Shown here piece by piece: positions 8,053 to 15,692 of a stretch of DNA of 15,692 nt (position 1 is its first letter; every line of letters begins with the position of its first letter). The stretch comes from UBA724 sp049596815 (GTDB taxonomy: Bacteria > Bacteroidota > Bacteroidia > Flavobacteriales > Flavobacteriaceae): assembly GCA_049596815.1 (NCBI GenBank), contig JBMYLY010000034.1:1-15692 (forward strand), in the 5' to 3' direction. Under the pieces are notes generated by a model. It was not told where the DNA came from. It did no database searches and worked only from the letters and a program-made list of their open reading frames with translations. Both the position numbers and the translations under genes were made by a program.

Positions 8053-8070
8053 AAATGCGTCGCGAAATTA

Positions 8071-8078
8071 CAAACTTA
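8071..8078 (-). promoter_or_regulatory. Candidate -7 box of the pfkA-gapA-kinase operon promoter
   Basis: Read on the minus strand this is TAAGTTTG, matching TAnnTTTG, and it ends 18 bases before the pfkA ATG. It lies in the 107-base gap (8053-8159) between tamB and pfkA, where a promoter would be expected. No TTG is found at the -33 distance. The rest of the gap holds an A8 tract (T8 on the minus strand) but no clear hairpin, so I do not call a terminator for tamB. Confidence 0.45.
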
Positions 8079-8159
8079 TTTCTGATTGGTGCAGCTGGAC
8101 CTTATATTTTAAAAAAAAGCGTGCAGGATGTAAATTTTAGGCGAAATACTGACGATATG

Positions 8160-11100
8160 CTATAAAATCGCATTCTTTTTTATGATTTTTCTAATCAGGC
8201 TTTTAAAGTCATCAAATTCAACCTTGTAAGAAAGGCCTATTCCTTGAGTGTAACCTAAATCATCACCAAAATATTGAAATTCGTTCTCCCTGTTAAAAAT
8301 ACGTGCACGAAGACTACCATCTTTATTGAGTAAAAACTCAATGGTAACATCTCCTACGATGACGGTTTCCTCAACGCCACCAACAGGCACACCCACTTTT
8401 CCATTTATGAGCATTCGATCCGATATTTGGGTAACTAGTGTCAAACCCAACCTATCACGGGTTTGAACAGTCGCAGCAGCATTGCGATCACCCTGAAGAT
8501 AATCTAAACCCACGTTCATTTTATCATCTGTCCCTGAAAAAATGGACTCAAAAACCCCAGAAGCTTTTTGAAATAGGTTGTTAGTAAGCGTCTGTGTTGA
8601 AAGTGCAGACAATGAGAATTGACTAATAAATACGCCCTGAGAAAGTAGCGAAATCGCTTGTAATTGGCGACGCTCCTCGTCAATAAGACGGTACTCGAGT
8701 TCATTTCTCAAATTGGCAGATGCATTAGGAAAATCTATATTAAAAGTGGGCGTTTCAAAATTGAGTAAATTACCGTTAAGGTTTACAGTAACTTCTGTGG
8801 GTATTTTTCTGTTGACACCCGTGGTTTCAATCAAAACGGTAGGATTGGCACCCCCTGGAACTTCATAAACCGCCTGCATATTGATTTGTGCAGCATAAGG
8901 ATCTCCATTCCAAACAATAGTTCCTCCTGGTTGTACAATGAATTTTTTCTCTATTATGCCCAAGTTTTTAAAATCATAAGCTCCATCCAAAGCAATGTAG
9001 TCTCCCCAGATATTAAAAACTCCGTTTGAGTTGATTTCCATCAATATATTGCCCACTCCCCTACCACTCAAAGTGCTTCCTGTTTCGGTATCAACAACTA
9101 TTCCTAAAAGGGCATCAGGGGTTACGTCCAAATCAAACTCTAGAGACAAACCTTTCAAGGCTTTAACAGATTGGTCGGGTGTTTCTGTGCTTCTGTATTT
9201 ATCAACAAAACGTATGTATGTTGCATCGTCCAAAGCTGTAGCTTCCATTATGGGTATGGAGATATCTGTGCCAGGTGCTGTTTGACCCTGTATATCAAAA
9301 TTGATATTTTGTGCGCTTCCAAAAACATGAACCAATCCATTCATAAAAGCAGTGCCGTAATAACTGGACTGAGGGTTAAATTTGGTGTCTAGAACCAGCA
9401 AACGATCTGATGAAATTACAAAGTCAGGAATAAAATTTTTAAAGTTGTTGTGGGTAAGTTTACCTTCTACCTCACCTGTTGAATTATGAGTAAGGTCTTT
9501 TACTGGGCTTGGTTTAAATACAAACAAATCGGGTGCCACCTCTATCTGTATGTCTTGAGGGAATTCATATGAAACACCTAAATAAGGAACATCAAATGAA
9601 AATTGATTTAAAAACAAATCACCTTCAATCATGGGTTCGTCAAGTTTACCAGCGACTCCTAGTTTTCCATTCAAACTTCCCGAAACCTTTTCAAATGATG
9701 TTCCCATTAGTTTTTTCAAAGATGCAGCAGGAAATGAACTGAAATCTGCGGTTAAATCCAACGATGCGTCTTCTACAGTTGGATAAAATATATTTCCTTT
9801 AATTTCGCTTGTAACACTATCGCTAGATTTGGTGATGAAGGACAATCCGTACTGTTCGGGAACATTCGAGGTCAATTCCAAAACAGCTTGGCCTATGGCA
9901 ATCTCATTCATTGTAAAATCATCAATTTGAACCAAAGAAACACCCCCGATACCTTCATTGTCATTTCTAACACTAAAATTTCCATTAGCCACACCATCAA
10001 CAGAAAGTGTTGGATTGGGCGGTATCAGGTCTGAAAGTTTCACATTTTCAAACTTGGCGTTAATAATTTGATGGATATTTTTTTCTACAGAAAAACGCAA
10101 CCGTGAAGAGTCATTGGAAAAAACAATTGGCTCAAGAGTGTATCCTATATCATTAAAAATTAATCGGGTTTGGGAAGACGAATTAACATTCCACAATTGG
10201 TCACGATACCGAATTTTTGAGGGTTGAATTCCAAAAATAGGCCGCTGATCATCATCAAACGTAAAGTAAAAATTCAGATTATTCTGAAAGTTTTCTCTTT
10301 TGGTATCATCATATTCGGCTCTAAAGAAAAGCGTGTCGTTAACGGCAGAATTGACCAAATTAAACTTTTCGGCCTGCACCCATTTGGATTGCAACTGATC
10401 AAACTTCAAGTAGCCATTTACTAGTGGGTTTTGATTGTCAATATTTAATGATAAGTATTCGATTTCGGATTGCTTCCATTTTAAATTGGGTGCGTCCACT
10501 TTTAATCGAAAGTTGTTTAAATCTCCATCTAAATGACCCTGAATAAAAGTATTGTCATTAAGTTCCAACCTAGGTATCAAAGCACTGGCAATTTTACCAC
10601 GAATGTTAAAATTAAAGTTTATAAATTGGTTTTTGTCAATCGTTAGCGGAGTGTAGTTTGTAAAATAGCTCCCCAATGCGTTTTTAAACATTGAGGGGAT
10701 TTGGGAAAAACCAAACTTTCCATACAACAAGCCATCCAAAACGTCTTGTGAGCGCAAATTAACAAACCGCACCCCATCGTTGAGCCTAGACTGAACGGTA
10801 AAACGAGAAAAAGTAAAACTTTCATCGTCATTTGTGAGTTTTCCTGATTCTATAAATAAATCCCCAATAAAATCATCTGCATTTTTACCTTGACTGACCA
10901 ACTCAATGTCTCCTGAGAAAATAGTGCGCTGGTTTAAAAATGGTAAACCTATATCATATAAATTCGCATGACCAACTTGGGCAAAACATGAGATGTTTTT
11001 TGTTTCTCCAAAAGTATCAAAAGAACCTTCAAAGTCTAATTGTAAGCTGGGGTCATCGACAGATAAATTTCCATTAAACAGGCCCCGGTCAAAGAATCCA

Positions 11101-12476
11101 TTGACATCTATATTTTGGTAATTATAACTGTTAAATGCAAAGGAGTCAAAAGTACCATGTAGCTTGGTCTTAAGCGCTTCAAATTTAAATCCTTGGCCAT
11201 CTATGTCAAGTGCGAAAGTGGTTACACCTAAATTGTCTTGATTGAGAAGTTGACCCAAATTAAATTCATCAACAGAAACAAATCCAGAGTAACGCCAATC
11301 ATCTCCAAAGGGATAGAACTGTAAGTCTATGTCTGCACTACTCGAACTCCCGACAATCTTCAATTCTGTTTGGTTTGCCTCTTTACCCAACTGGACAAGC
11401 CCAGATATTGATCGTTTTCCCATTCGTTCTAAAGGAGCCAATAAGGTTTGCTGAAGGTTTGGCAATAAGTTGTTCCACTCAGAAAAATTGGTTGATAAAT
11501 TATCAATATTAATACCGATTTCAGATTCATTTACAACCAAATCACCTGAGAAAAAAGTGTCTTCATAGCGCAACTGTAAAGGTTTGATGTGGAAGCTCTC
11601 AAGGGTCCCAATCATAGTGGCGGTCTCCAAATTTAAAATACCCTCACCCAAAGAAGGAAAAAAAGATTTTAGGTCTTCCACTGATATGGATGAGGATTTT
11701 ACATCGGATTGTATTTGTACCAACTGTGAAAAGTTGCGCATACCCTTTTGTGGGTAAACAAAGGATATGTCCGATGATAGTTTGCTATTGGGTGTCATTA
11801 TATCTAAGTTTTCTAACCCCATATGTGTTGAGCTGTAACTAAAATCAGTACTTAAATGAGTTGCCTTAAATTGATAGTTGGTTTCTGTAAAGGCCATTTT
11901 ATCAACCTCCAATGTCATGCTATCTCCGAATAGAAAAAATTCGTTTAATCGCATTTGAAGGCTGTCAAACACCATAGGTTTTCTACTAGGCTTGTTGTAG
12001 TTAGATATACTTACAAGGGCATCGTCCACTTGAACCAAACGTGCACGGATTGGCGATTTTCTTTTGTTTTCGTTTTTGAGTTTGGCGCCAAAAATGGCAA
12101 GATTGGAGAGGGAGTCTCCTTGATATTTTTGAATATTGAGCTTGAGTCCAAGTAGTCGCAAAGCACCCAGATTTGGTGACCCTTCCAAAAAACTGCGTAA
12201 CCGGAAAGCATTAAAGCGCGCCTCCCTTACATGCAATAATGTGTCATCTTGATGGTCTCGTACCAAAACATTTTCAAAAGTTGCCTTTCCATAAGGATTG
12301 ACAAATACCTGCCCAAAAGAGATGTCTGCATCACGTTTTTCCAAAAGATAATCGGTAAGTGATTTTCCTAAGTAAGATTGGACTGTAGGAGTAAACAATA
12401 ACAAAAAAGCCAATAAGGACAGACCCAACGCTAAGGTTAGATATTTCTTTAACGAAAGCTTTTGTTTTCGGCTCAA
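8160..12476 (-). CDS. tamB: TamB-domain (AsmA-like, DUF490) inter-membrane bridge protein
   Basis: A 1438-residue envelope protein. One N-terminal membrane anchor covers about residues 11-31. A very long periplasmic region of beta-rich repeats follows, as in AsmA/TamB/VPS13-like bridges, and the conserved TamB domain occupies roughly residues 1000-1420. The diagnostic region near 1120-1230 includes NIWGDYIALDGAYDFKNLG, a GGTIVWNGDPYAAQINMQA segment and VTVNLNGNLLNFETPTFNID. Related proteins span the periplasm and move phospholipids to the outer membrane, or help insert outer-membrane proteins with a TamA-type barrel; no tamA is in this window. The start is TTG at 12474-12476. An in-frame TAA lies four codons upstream and no ATG occurs before the membrane helix, so TTG is the only sensible choice. 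It is divergent to tsaD with 36 bases between start codons. Confidence 0.9.
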   Translation of the reverse strand: MSRKQKLSLKKYLTLALGLSLLAFLLLFTPTVQSYLGKSLTDYLLEKRDADISFGQVFVNPYGKATFENVLVRDHQDDTLLHVREARFNAFRLRSFLEGSPNLGALRLLGLKLNIQKYQGDSLSNLAIFGAKLKNENKRKSPIRARLVQVDDALVSISNYNKPSRKPMVFDSLQMRLNEFFLFGDSMTLEVDKMAFTETNYQFKATHLSTDFSYSSTHMGLENLDIMTPNSKLSSDISFVYPQKGMRNFSQLVQIQSDVKSSSISVEDLKSFFPSLGEGILNLETATMIGTLESFHIKPLQLRYEDTFFSGDLVVNESEIGINIDNLSTNFSEWNNLLPNLQQTLLAPLERMGKRSISGLVQLGKEANQTELKIVGSSSSADIDLQFYPFGDDWRYSGFVSVDEFNLGQLLNQDNLGVTTFALDIDGQGFKFEALKTKLHGTFDSFAFNSYNYQNIDVNGFFDRGLFNGNLSVDDPSLQLDFEGSFDTFGETKNISCFAQVGHANLYDIGLPFLNQRTIFSGDIELVSQGKNADDFIGDLFIESGKLTNDDESFTFSRFTVQSRLNDGVRFVNLRSQDVLDGLLYGKFGFSQIPSMFKNALGSYFTNYTPLTIDKNQFINFNFNIRGKIASALIPRLELNDNTFIQGHLDGDLNNFRLKVDAPNLKWKQSEIEYLSLNIDNQNPLVNGYLKFDQLQSKWVQAEKFNLVNSAVNDTLFFRAEYDDTKRENFQNNLNFYFTFDDDQRPIFGIQPSKIRYRDQLWNVNSSSQTRLIFNDIGYTLEPIVFSNDSSRLRFSVEKNIHQIINAKFENVKLSDLIPPNPTLSVDGVANGNFSVRNDNEGIGGVSLVQIDDFTMNEIAIGQAVLELTSNVPEQYGLSFITKSSDSVTSEIKGNIFYPTVEDASLDLTADFSSFPAASLKKLMGTSFEKVSGSLNGKLGVAGKLDEPMIEGDLFLNQFSFDVPYLGVSYEFPQDIQIEVAPDLFVFKPSPVKDLTHNSTGEVEGKLTHNNFKNFIPDFVISSDRLLVLDTKFNPQSSYYGTAFMNGLVHVFGSAQNINFDIQGQTAPGTDISIPIMEATALDDATYIRFVDKYRSTETPDQSVKALKGLSLEFDLDVTPDALLGIVVDTETGSTLSGRGVGNILMEINSNGVFNIWGDYIALDGAYDFKNLGIIEKKFIVQPGGTIVWNGDPYAAQINMQAVYEVPGGANPTVLIETTGVNRKIPTEVTVNLNGNLLNFETPTFNIDFPNASANLRNELEYRLIDEERRQLQAISLLSQGVFISQFSLSALSTQTLTNNLFQKASGVFESIFSGTDDKMNVGLDYLQGDRNAAATVQTRDRLGLTLVTQISDRMLINGKVGVPVGGVEETVIVGDVTIEFLLNKDGSLRARIFNRENEFQYFGDDLGYTQGIGLSYKVEFDDFKSLIRKIIKKNAIL

Positions 12477-12494
12477 TGCAAAATATTAACTTTG
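12461..12494 (+). promoter_or_regulatory. Promoter of the tsaD operon (-33 TTTG, -7 TAACTTTG)
   Basis: TAACTTTG at 12487-12494 is an exact match to the Bacteroidota -7 box TAnnTTTG, and TTTG at 12461-12464 fits the -33 box with a 22-base spacer, near the long end of the usual range. Transcription would start near 12500, giving a leader of about 12 bases before the tsaD ATG. The -33 box lies in the first codons of the divergent tamB gene. This is the best promoter candidate in the window. Confidence 0.55.
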
Positions 12495-12512
12495 TCCTAC
12501 GAAACAATAACC

Positions 12513-13505
12513 ATGCCCATTATTTTAGGAATAGAGTCATCGTGTGATGATACAGCAGCTGCTGTTTTACAAGATGGGTCTATTCTTTCAAATGTCATTG
12601 CCAACCAAAGAGTACATGAGCAATTTGGAGGTGTCGTCCCCGAATTGGCTGCACGAGCACACCTTCAAAATATTGTGCCTGTGGTTGACCAAGCATTGGC
12701 TCAAGCAAATATCGCTAAAAAAGACATACATGCGGTTGCCTACACCCTAGGGCCCGGACTAGTGGGGTCTTTGTTGGTTGGAAATTCATTTGCAAAATCA
12801 TTAGCATTGTCATTAGGTGTACCTCTTATAGAGGTTAATCATATGCAAGCACATTTGTTGGTGCATTTTGAAAAAGATTTGCCCAAACCGAAATTCCCCT
12901 TTTTAGGACTTACAGTTTCTGGAGGGCACACCCAATTGGTGATTGTTAGAAATGTTGATGATATGGAGATTATTGGGGAGACTCTAGACGATGCTGTTGG
13001 AGAAGCCTTTGATAAAGCCGGTAAAATGTTGGGGCTCCCCTATCCATCAGGACCCGCCATAGATCGCCTTGCTCGTGAAGGTAAAGCATGTGTTGAATTT
13101 GCTAAACCCAGTGTGTCAGCACTCAATTTTAGCTTCAGCGGTCTAAAAACAAGCATCCTTTATCACCTCAGGGACAAGCATCAAGAAGACGACAAATACA
13201 TCAAGAAAAATCTCAATGATTTGTGTGCTTCCATTCAAAGTACAATCGTCTCAATAGTTATGGAAAAGCTTGAGCTTGCGGTGCAACAAACAGGAATTAC
13301 TGAAGTTGCCCTTGGAGGTGGCGTGTCTGCCAACTCCGGGCTTCGTAATGCGCTTATGAATAAAAAAAAATGGAATATTTACCTGCCTCCTCTGTCTTTA
13401 ACAACAGACAACGCGGCCATGATTGCGTTGGCAGGTTCTTTTAAGTACGAAAACGGAAACTATGGGCAACTCGATAGCCATGCCCAGTCAAGAATGCCTT
13501 TATAA
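12513..13505 (+). CDS. tsaD: tRNA N6-threonylcarbamoyladenosine transferase subunit TsaD
   Basis: A 330-residue Kae1/TsaD protein. It transfers the threonylcarbamoyl group from TC-AMP to A37 of tRNAs that read ANN codons, working with TsaB and TsaE. Visible features are ILGIESSCDDTAAAV at the N-terminus, RAHLQ near residue 50, the metal-binding pair H110 and H114 in NHMQAHLLVHF, GLTVSGGHTQLV (132-143), DDAVGEAFDKAGKMLG (159-174), FSFSGLKTS, ALGGGVSANSGLR, and the third metal ligand D299 in LTTDNAAM. An ATG-like start 17 codons upstream (12462) is open in frame but would put the promoter inside the gene and add residues unlike the family; ATG 12513 places MPIILGIESS exactly where relatives begin. 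The stop overlaps the rsmE start in TAATG. This is an essential or near-essential housekeeping gene in most bacteria. Confidence 0.96.
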   Translation: MPIILGIESSCDDTAAAVLQDGSILSNVIANQRVHEQFGGVVPELAARAHLQNIVPVVDQALAQANIAKKDIHAVAYTLGPGLVGSLLVGNSFAKSLALSLGVPLIEVNHMQAHLLVHFEKDLPKPKFPFLGLTVSGGHTQLVIVRNVDDMEIIGETLDDAVGEAFDKAGKMLGLPYPSGPAIDRLAREGKACVEFAKPSVSALNFSFSGLKTSILYHLRDKHQEDDKYIKKNLNDLCASIQSTIVSIVMEKLELAVQQTGITEVALGGGVSANSGLRNALMNKKKWNIYLPPLSLTTDNAAMIALAGSFKYENGNYGQLDSHAQSRMPL

Positions 13506-14206
13506 TGCAACAATTCTACCATCCTGATTTACATCCCGAATGTGACTTTGCGCCATTCGATAGAGAAGAAAGCAAACATATCATCAAAGTGTTACGTAAA
13601 AAACATCATGATCAAATTGCATTGACAGATGGCAATGGGAAACAATATCAAGGTCTGCTAGAAGTCATAGACTCCAAATCGTGTGGGGTGCGGATTTCAA
13701 AAGTAACACATGTTCCTGCTGACAATTACCAACTCCACATTGCCATTGCTCCCACCAAAAATATGGACAGACTGGAATGGTTTGTCGAAAAAGCTACCGA
13801 AATCGGCATACACAAAATCACTCCCATCTTGTGTCAGCAAAGCGAGAGAAAAACAGTAAAAACAGAGCGTCTACAAAAAATTGCTGTTTCGGCAATGAAG
13901 CAGTCCATGGGGGCTTATTTACCCAAAATAAATCCCTTGACAGATTACAAAAAAACCTTGGACTCCATAAAGGGTTTTTGCGCTATCGCCCATTGCCACA
14001 AAATGCCCAAAACACTCTTACACCAAGTATCAACCCTAGAAAATGAGATTCATGTTTTTATAGGCCCCGAAGGTGATTTTACTGAAGAAGAAGTCTCTTA
14101 TGCCCAAGCAAAATCTGTGATACCTGTAAGCTTAGGCCACAAACGTTTACGAACCGAAACGGCTGCTCTTGTGACTTGTCAGACCATAGCTCTTTTGCAT
14201 GCATAA
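13505..14206 (+). CDS. rsmE: 16S rRNA (uracil-1498-N3) methyltransferase RsmE
   Basis: A 233-residue SPOUT-class methyltransferase that uses SAM to methylate U1498 at the decoding site of the assembled 30S subunit. An N-terminal PUA-like RNA-binding part covers about residues 1-70, containing the ESKHIIKVLRKK stretch. The knotted methyltransferase domain follows. It has IAPTKNMDRLEWFVEKATEIG, the KAT.IG element typical of RsmE, QQSERK, MKQSMGAYLP, the SAM-loop IGPEGDFTEEEV, and the terminal LGHKRLRTETA that completes the trefoil knot. Many relatives read GPEGGF where this one has GPEGDF. The start ATG at 13505 shares its A with the tsaD TAA stop, so translation is probably coupled. Grouping with tsaD places tRNA and rRNA modification in one transcript. 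Confidence 0.95.
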   Translation: MQQFYHPDLHPECDFAPFDREESKHIIKVLRKKHHDQIALTDGNGKQYQGLLEVIDSKSCGVRISKVTHVPADNYQLHIAIAPTKNMDRLEWFVEKATEIGIHKITPILCQQSERKTVKTERLQKIAVSAMKQSMGAYLPKINPLTDYKKTLDSIKGFCAIAHCHKMPKTLLHQVSTLENEIHVFIGPEGDFTEEEVSYAQAKSVIPVSLGHKRLRTETAALVTCQTIALLHA

Positions 14207-14224
14207 ATAAACTATATTTAGGGT

Positions 14225-15304
14225 ATGAATTCAAAAGCAATAACGAAAGGAATTGTACAAGCTTTTCTGATTATAGTTTTATTGGTTGCTGGTTACAATA
14301 TTTTGGTCGCTATTGAGTCCATAATCATATATGTATTAGTCGCTGCCGTGGTTTCTTTGATAGGCAGACCCATTACACTTTTTTTAAAACGCATCAAGTT
14401 TGGAAATACTTTGGCTACCATCACCACCATTGCCATACTTCTGTCTGTTTTTTTAGGGATTATATCGCTTCTTATTCCGGTTTTGGTAGAACAAGCCAAA
14501 AACCTTTCCTTACTAAATGTGCAAGCTCTTGAATCTACAGCTACTTCTCTTATTAGAGAGGTTGAAATGTATTTAGGTCGCTATGACATCAGCATGTTGG
14601 AATGGATTAACAAAGCCGTTGACACGTTTGATTTCAGCATACTTCCAGAAACTTTTAATGGCATCGTCCGAACTTTGGGAAGCTGGACAATTGGGCTTTT
14701 TTCAGTACTCTTTATTGCTTTTTTCTTTTTGAAAGACAGCAAGTTATTAGAGCAGATTGTTCTTGTGTTTGTTCATGACAAGCAAATACAAAGAGTCGAA
14801 AAGTCTATGGAACGCATCAAAGGATTGTTGTCTAGGTATTTTATCGGACTTCTTTTTCAAATTAGTATTTTGTTTGTGTTTTACACCTTGATGCTACTTA
14901 TTTTTGGGATTCCCAATGCAGTCACGATTGCTTTTATTTGTGCATTACTCAACCTGATCCCCTATTTAGGTCCTTTCATAGGGGGGCTTTTGATGATTTT
15001 CCTGACCATGACAAGCAACCTTGGCGCAGACTTTGCACAAGAAATTTTACCTAATACCATTTATGTATTTATTGGTTTTTTTGCCGGGCAGATGATTGAT
15101 AATTTCTTTAGCCAACCCGTGATTTTCTCGAATAGTGTACAATCGCATCCTTTAGAAATATTCATAGTCATCATCGTTGGCGGGTTGTTGGGAGGGCCTA
15201 TTGGAATGATAGTAGCGGTTCCTTTCTACACAGCACTCAAAGTGATTTTCAAAGAATTTTATGCCGACAACAAAATTGTAAAAGCACTCACCAAAAACAT
15301 ATAA
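14225..15304 (+). CDS. AI-2E family (PerM/UPF0118) multi-pass membrane protein
   Basis: A 359-residue inner-membrane protein with about eight hydrophobic segments, of the AI-2E/TqsA/PerM family. Members have been linked to autoinducer-2 export (TqsA) and, in other bacteria, to sodium/proton exchange, so the family name does not fix the substrate. Two hydrophobic blocks at the N-terminus (about 11-43 and 62-88) are followed by a soluble stretch (about 90-145). More membrane segments follow, including the signature LNLIPYLGPFIGGLL (243-257) and the glycine-rich GGLLGGPIGMIVAVPFYTALK close to the C-terminus. The length is typical. It begins 18 bases after rsmE, in an A/T-rich gap, and ends 3 bases before the YbjQ gene, so it is probably part of the tsaD transcript. 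No signal for luxS or another AI-2 gene is seen nearby, and I would not assign an AI-2 role. Confidence 0.88.
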   Translation: MNSKAITKGIVQAFLIIVLLVAGYNILVAIESIIIYVLVAAVVSLIGRPITLFLKRIKFGNTLATITTIAILLSVFLGIISLLIPVLVEQAKNLSLLNVQALESTATSLIREVEMYLGRYDISMLEWINKAVDTFDFSILPETFNGIVRTLGSWTIGLFSVLFIAFFFLKDSKLLEQIVLVFVHDKQIQRVEKSMERIKGLLSRYFIGLLFQISILFVFYTLMLLIFGIPNAVTIAFICALLNLIPYLGPFIGGLLMIFLTMTSNLGADFAQEILPNTIYVFIGFFAGQMIDNFFSQPVIFSNSVQSHPLEIFIVIIVGGLLGGPIGMIVAVPFYTALKVIFKEFYADNKIVKALTKNI

Positions 15305-15307
15305 TTT

Positions 15308-15622
15308 ATGATACTGACCAACACAGAATTTGTAGCCAACAAAACCATTGCGGAAACCTTGGGTGTTGCAAGAGGAAGTACCGTACGTAGCCGCAACATA
15401 GGGCGTGATATTTTCGCCAGTCTGAAAAACATTGTAGGAGGTGAAATTGAAGAATACACCAAACTACAGGCTGATGCTCGTGAACAGGCATTGCAGCGCA
15501 TGATTGCAGATGCCCGAAAAATGGGCGCAGATGCTGTAATAAACATTCGATTTACCACCTCTGTAGTAGCACAGGGTGCCTCTGAAATGTTGGCCTATGG
15601 TACTGCTGTAAAATTAAGCTGA
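15308..15622 (+). CDS. YbjQ family (UPF0145, DUF74) putative heavy-metal-binding domain protein
   Basis: A 104-residue cytosolic protein matching the YbjQ/UPF0145 family: TLGVARGSTVRSRNIGRDIFASLKNIVGGEIEEYTKL, then a helix AREQALQRMIADARKMGADAVINIRFTTS and a closing strand AYGTAVKL. Members form small ring-like oligomers in crystal structures; the heavy-metal-binding label comes from fold similarity, and no biochemical role is firmly established. No Cys or His cluster is present that would support metal binding in this copy. It lies 3 bases after the AI-2E gene and overlaps the next gene by one base in TGATG, so it is closely coupled to a small membrane protein. The family call is good; the function is unknown. 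Confidence 0.88.
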   Translation: MILTNTEFVANKTIAETLGVARGSTVRSRNIGRDIFASLKNIVGGEIEEYTKLQADAREQALQRMIADARKMGADAVINIRFTTSVVAQGASEMLAYGTAVKLS

Positions 15623-15692
15623 TGATTTGGGTTATAGTTGGCATAGCACTGATAGTCTTGGGTATTATAAAATACAAACAGCGTCAAAAAGA
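15622..15692 (+). CDS. Start of a small membrane protein, cut by the window edge
   Basis: The ATG at 15622-15624 shares its A with the YbjQ TGA stop, and the frame stays open for 23 codons to the window end. The visible residues (MIWVIVGIALIVLGIIKYKQ, then RQK) form one short transmembrane helix followed by a basic cytoplasmic flank, so the helix probably enters with its N-terminus outside. The tight one-base overlap with a well-supported gene and the clean helix make it likely to be real. Length and family cannot be judged from this fragment. Confidence 0.6.
   Translation, partial: MIWVIVGIALIVLGIIKYKQRQK

Noticed and set aside
8100..8130. T8 tract (minus strand) after tamB as a Rho-independent terminator
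   Set aside because: I could not find a GC stem directly before the T run; the flanking cctgcacgc has no complementary partner nearby.
9031..9392. Overlapping plus-strand open frames opposite tamB
   Set aside because: Composition follows the reverse complement of the TamB domain and no motif or promoter supports expression.
12462..12512. Upstream in-frame start for tsaD
   Set aside because: The added 17 residues are unlike the family, and the extension would include the likely promoter. ATG 12513 matches the known TsaD N-terminus.
1..15692. A new defence, toxin-antitoxin or mobile system
   Set aside because: No recombinase, nuclease, toxin-like pair, repeat array or codon-use break is visible; the genes are recognisable core functions in compact operons.

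Overview
The window reads as a chromosomal core region of a Bacteroidota bacterium, most likely Flavobacteriia/Flavobacteriaceae. The grounds are the AT-leaning composition, A/T-rich leaders without clear Shine-Dalgarno sequences, -7 boxes of the Bacteroidota type (TAnnTTTG), and the proteins themselves: a Bacteroidota-style LptD, a very long TamB-domain protein, a single-MCE MlaD-like protein and a BadF-type N-acetylglucosamine kinase. Species cannot be named from this sequence. Coding density is very high, and no gene-free stretch exceeds about 110 bases. I see no rRNA, tRNA, CRISPR array, insertion sequence, integrase or attachment site.

Layout. (1) Positions 13-2144, minus strand: a secreted N-acetylmuramoyl-L-alanine amidase followed by an MlaD/MCE-domain protein. 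(2) Positions 2157-5189, plus strand: lptD (LPS outer-membrane assembly barrel) then a RidA-family enamine/imine deaminase. The amidase and lptD diverge with only 12 bases between start codons. (3) Positions 5186-8052, minus strand: a compact sugar-metabolism operon, pfkA-gapA-N-acetylglucosamine kinase. It converges on ridA so tightly that both TAG stops share one CTAG. (4) Positions 8160-12476, minus strand: a 1438-residue TamB-domain protein. (5) Positions 12513 to the right edge, plus strand: tsaD, rsmE, an AI-2E/PerM-family membrane protein, a YbjQ-family protein and the first 23 codons of a small membrane protein, packed with 1-base overlaps or short gaps.

How the genes fit together. 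Four genes in the first 12.5 kb serve the cell envelope: LPS delivery (LptD), inter-membrane lipid traffic (MlaD-like and TamB) and peptidoglycan cleavage (amidase). The sugar operon covers two central glycolytic steps plus an amino-sugar kinase that could feed recycled or scavenged GlcNAc into metabolism. The tsaD block begins with tRNA and rRNA modification genes and ends with membrane or unknown-function genes.

I did not find a convincing new system such as defence, toxin-antitoxin or mobile cargo. The points worth a second look are about expression and family variation: all four envelope genes begin with TTG or GTG while every other complete gene starts with ATG; divergent promoters appear embedded in neighbouring coding sequence; two convergent genes overlap at their stops; and LptD has no cysteine.
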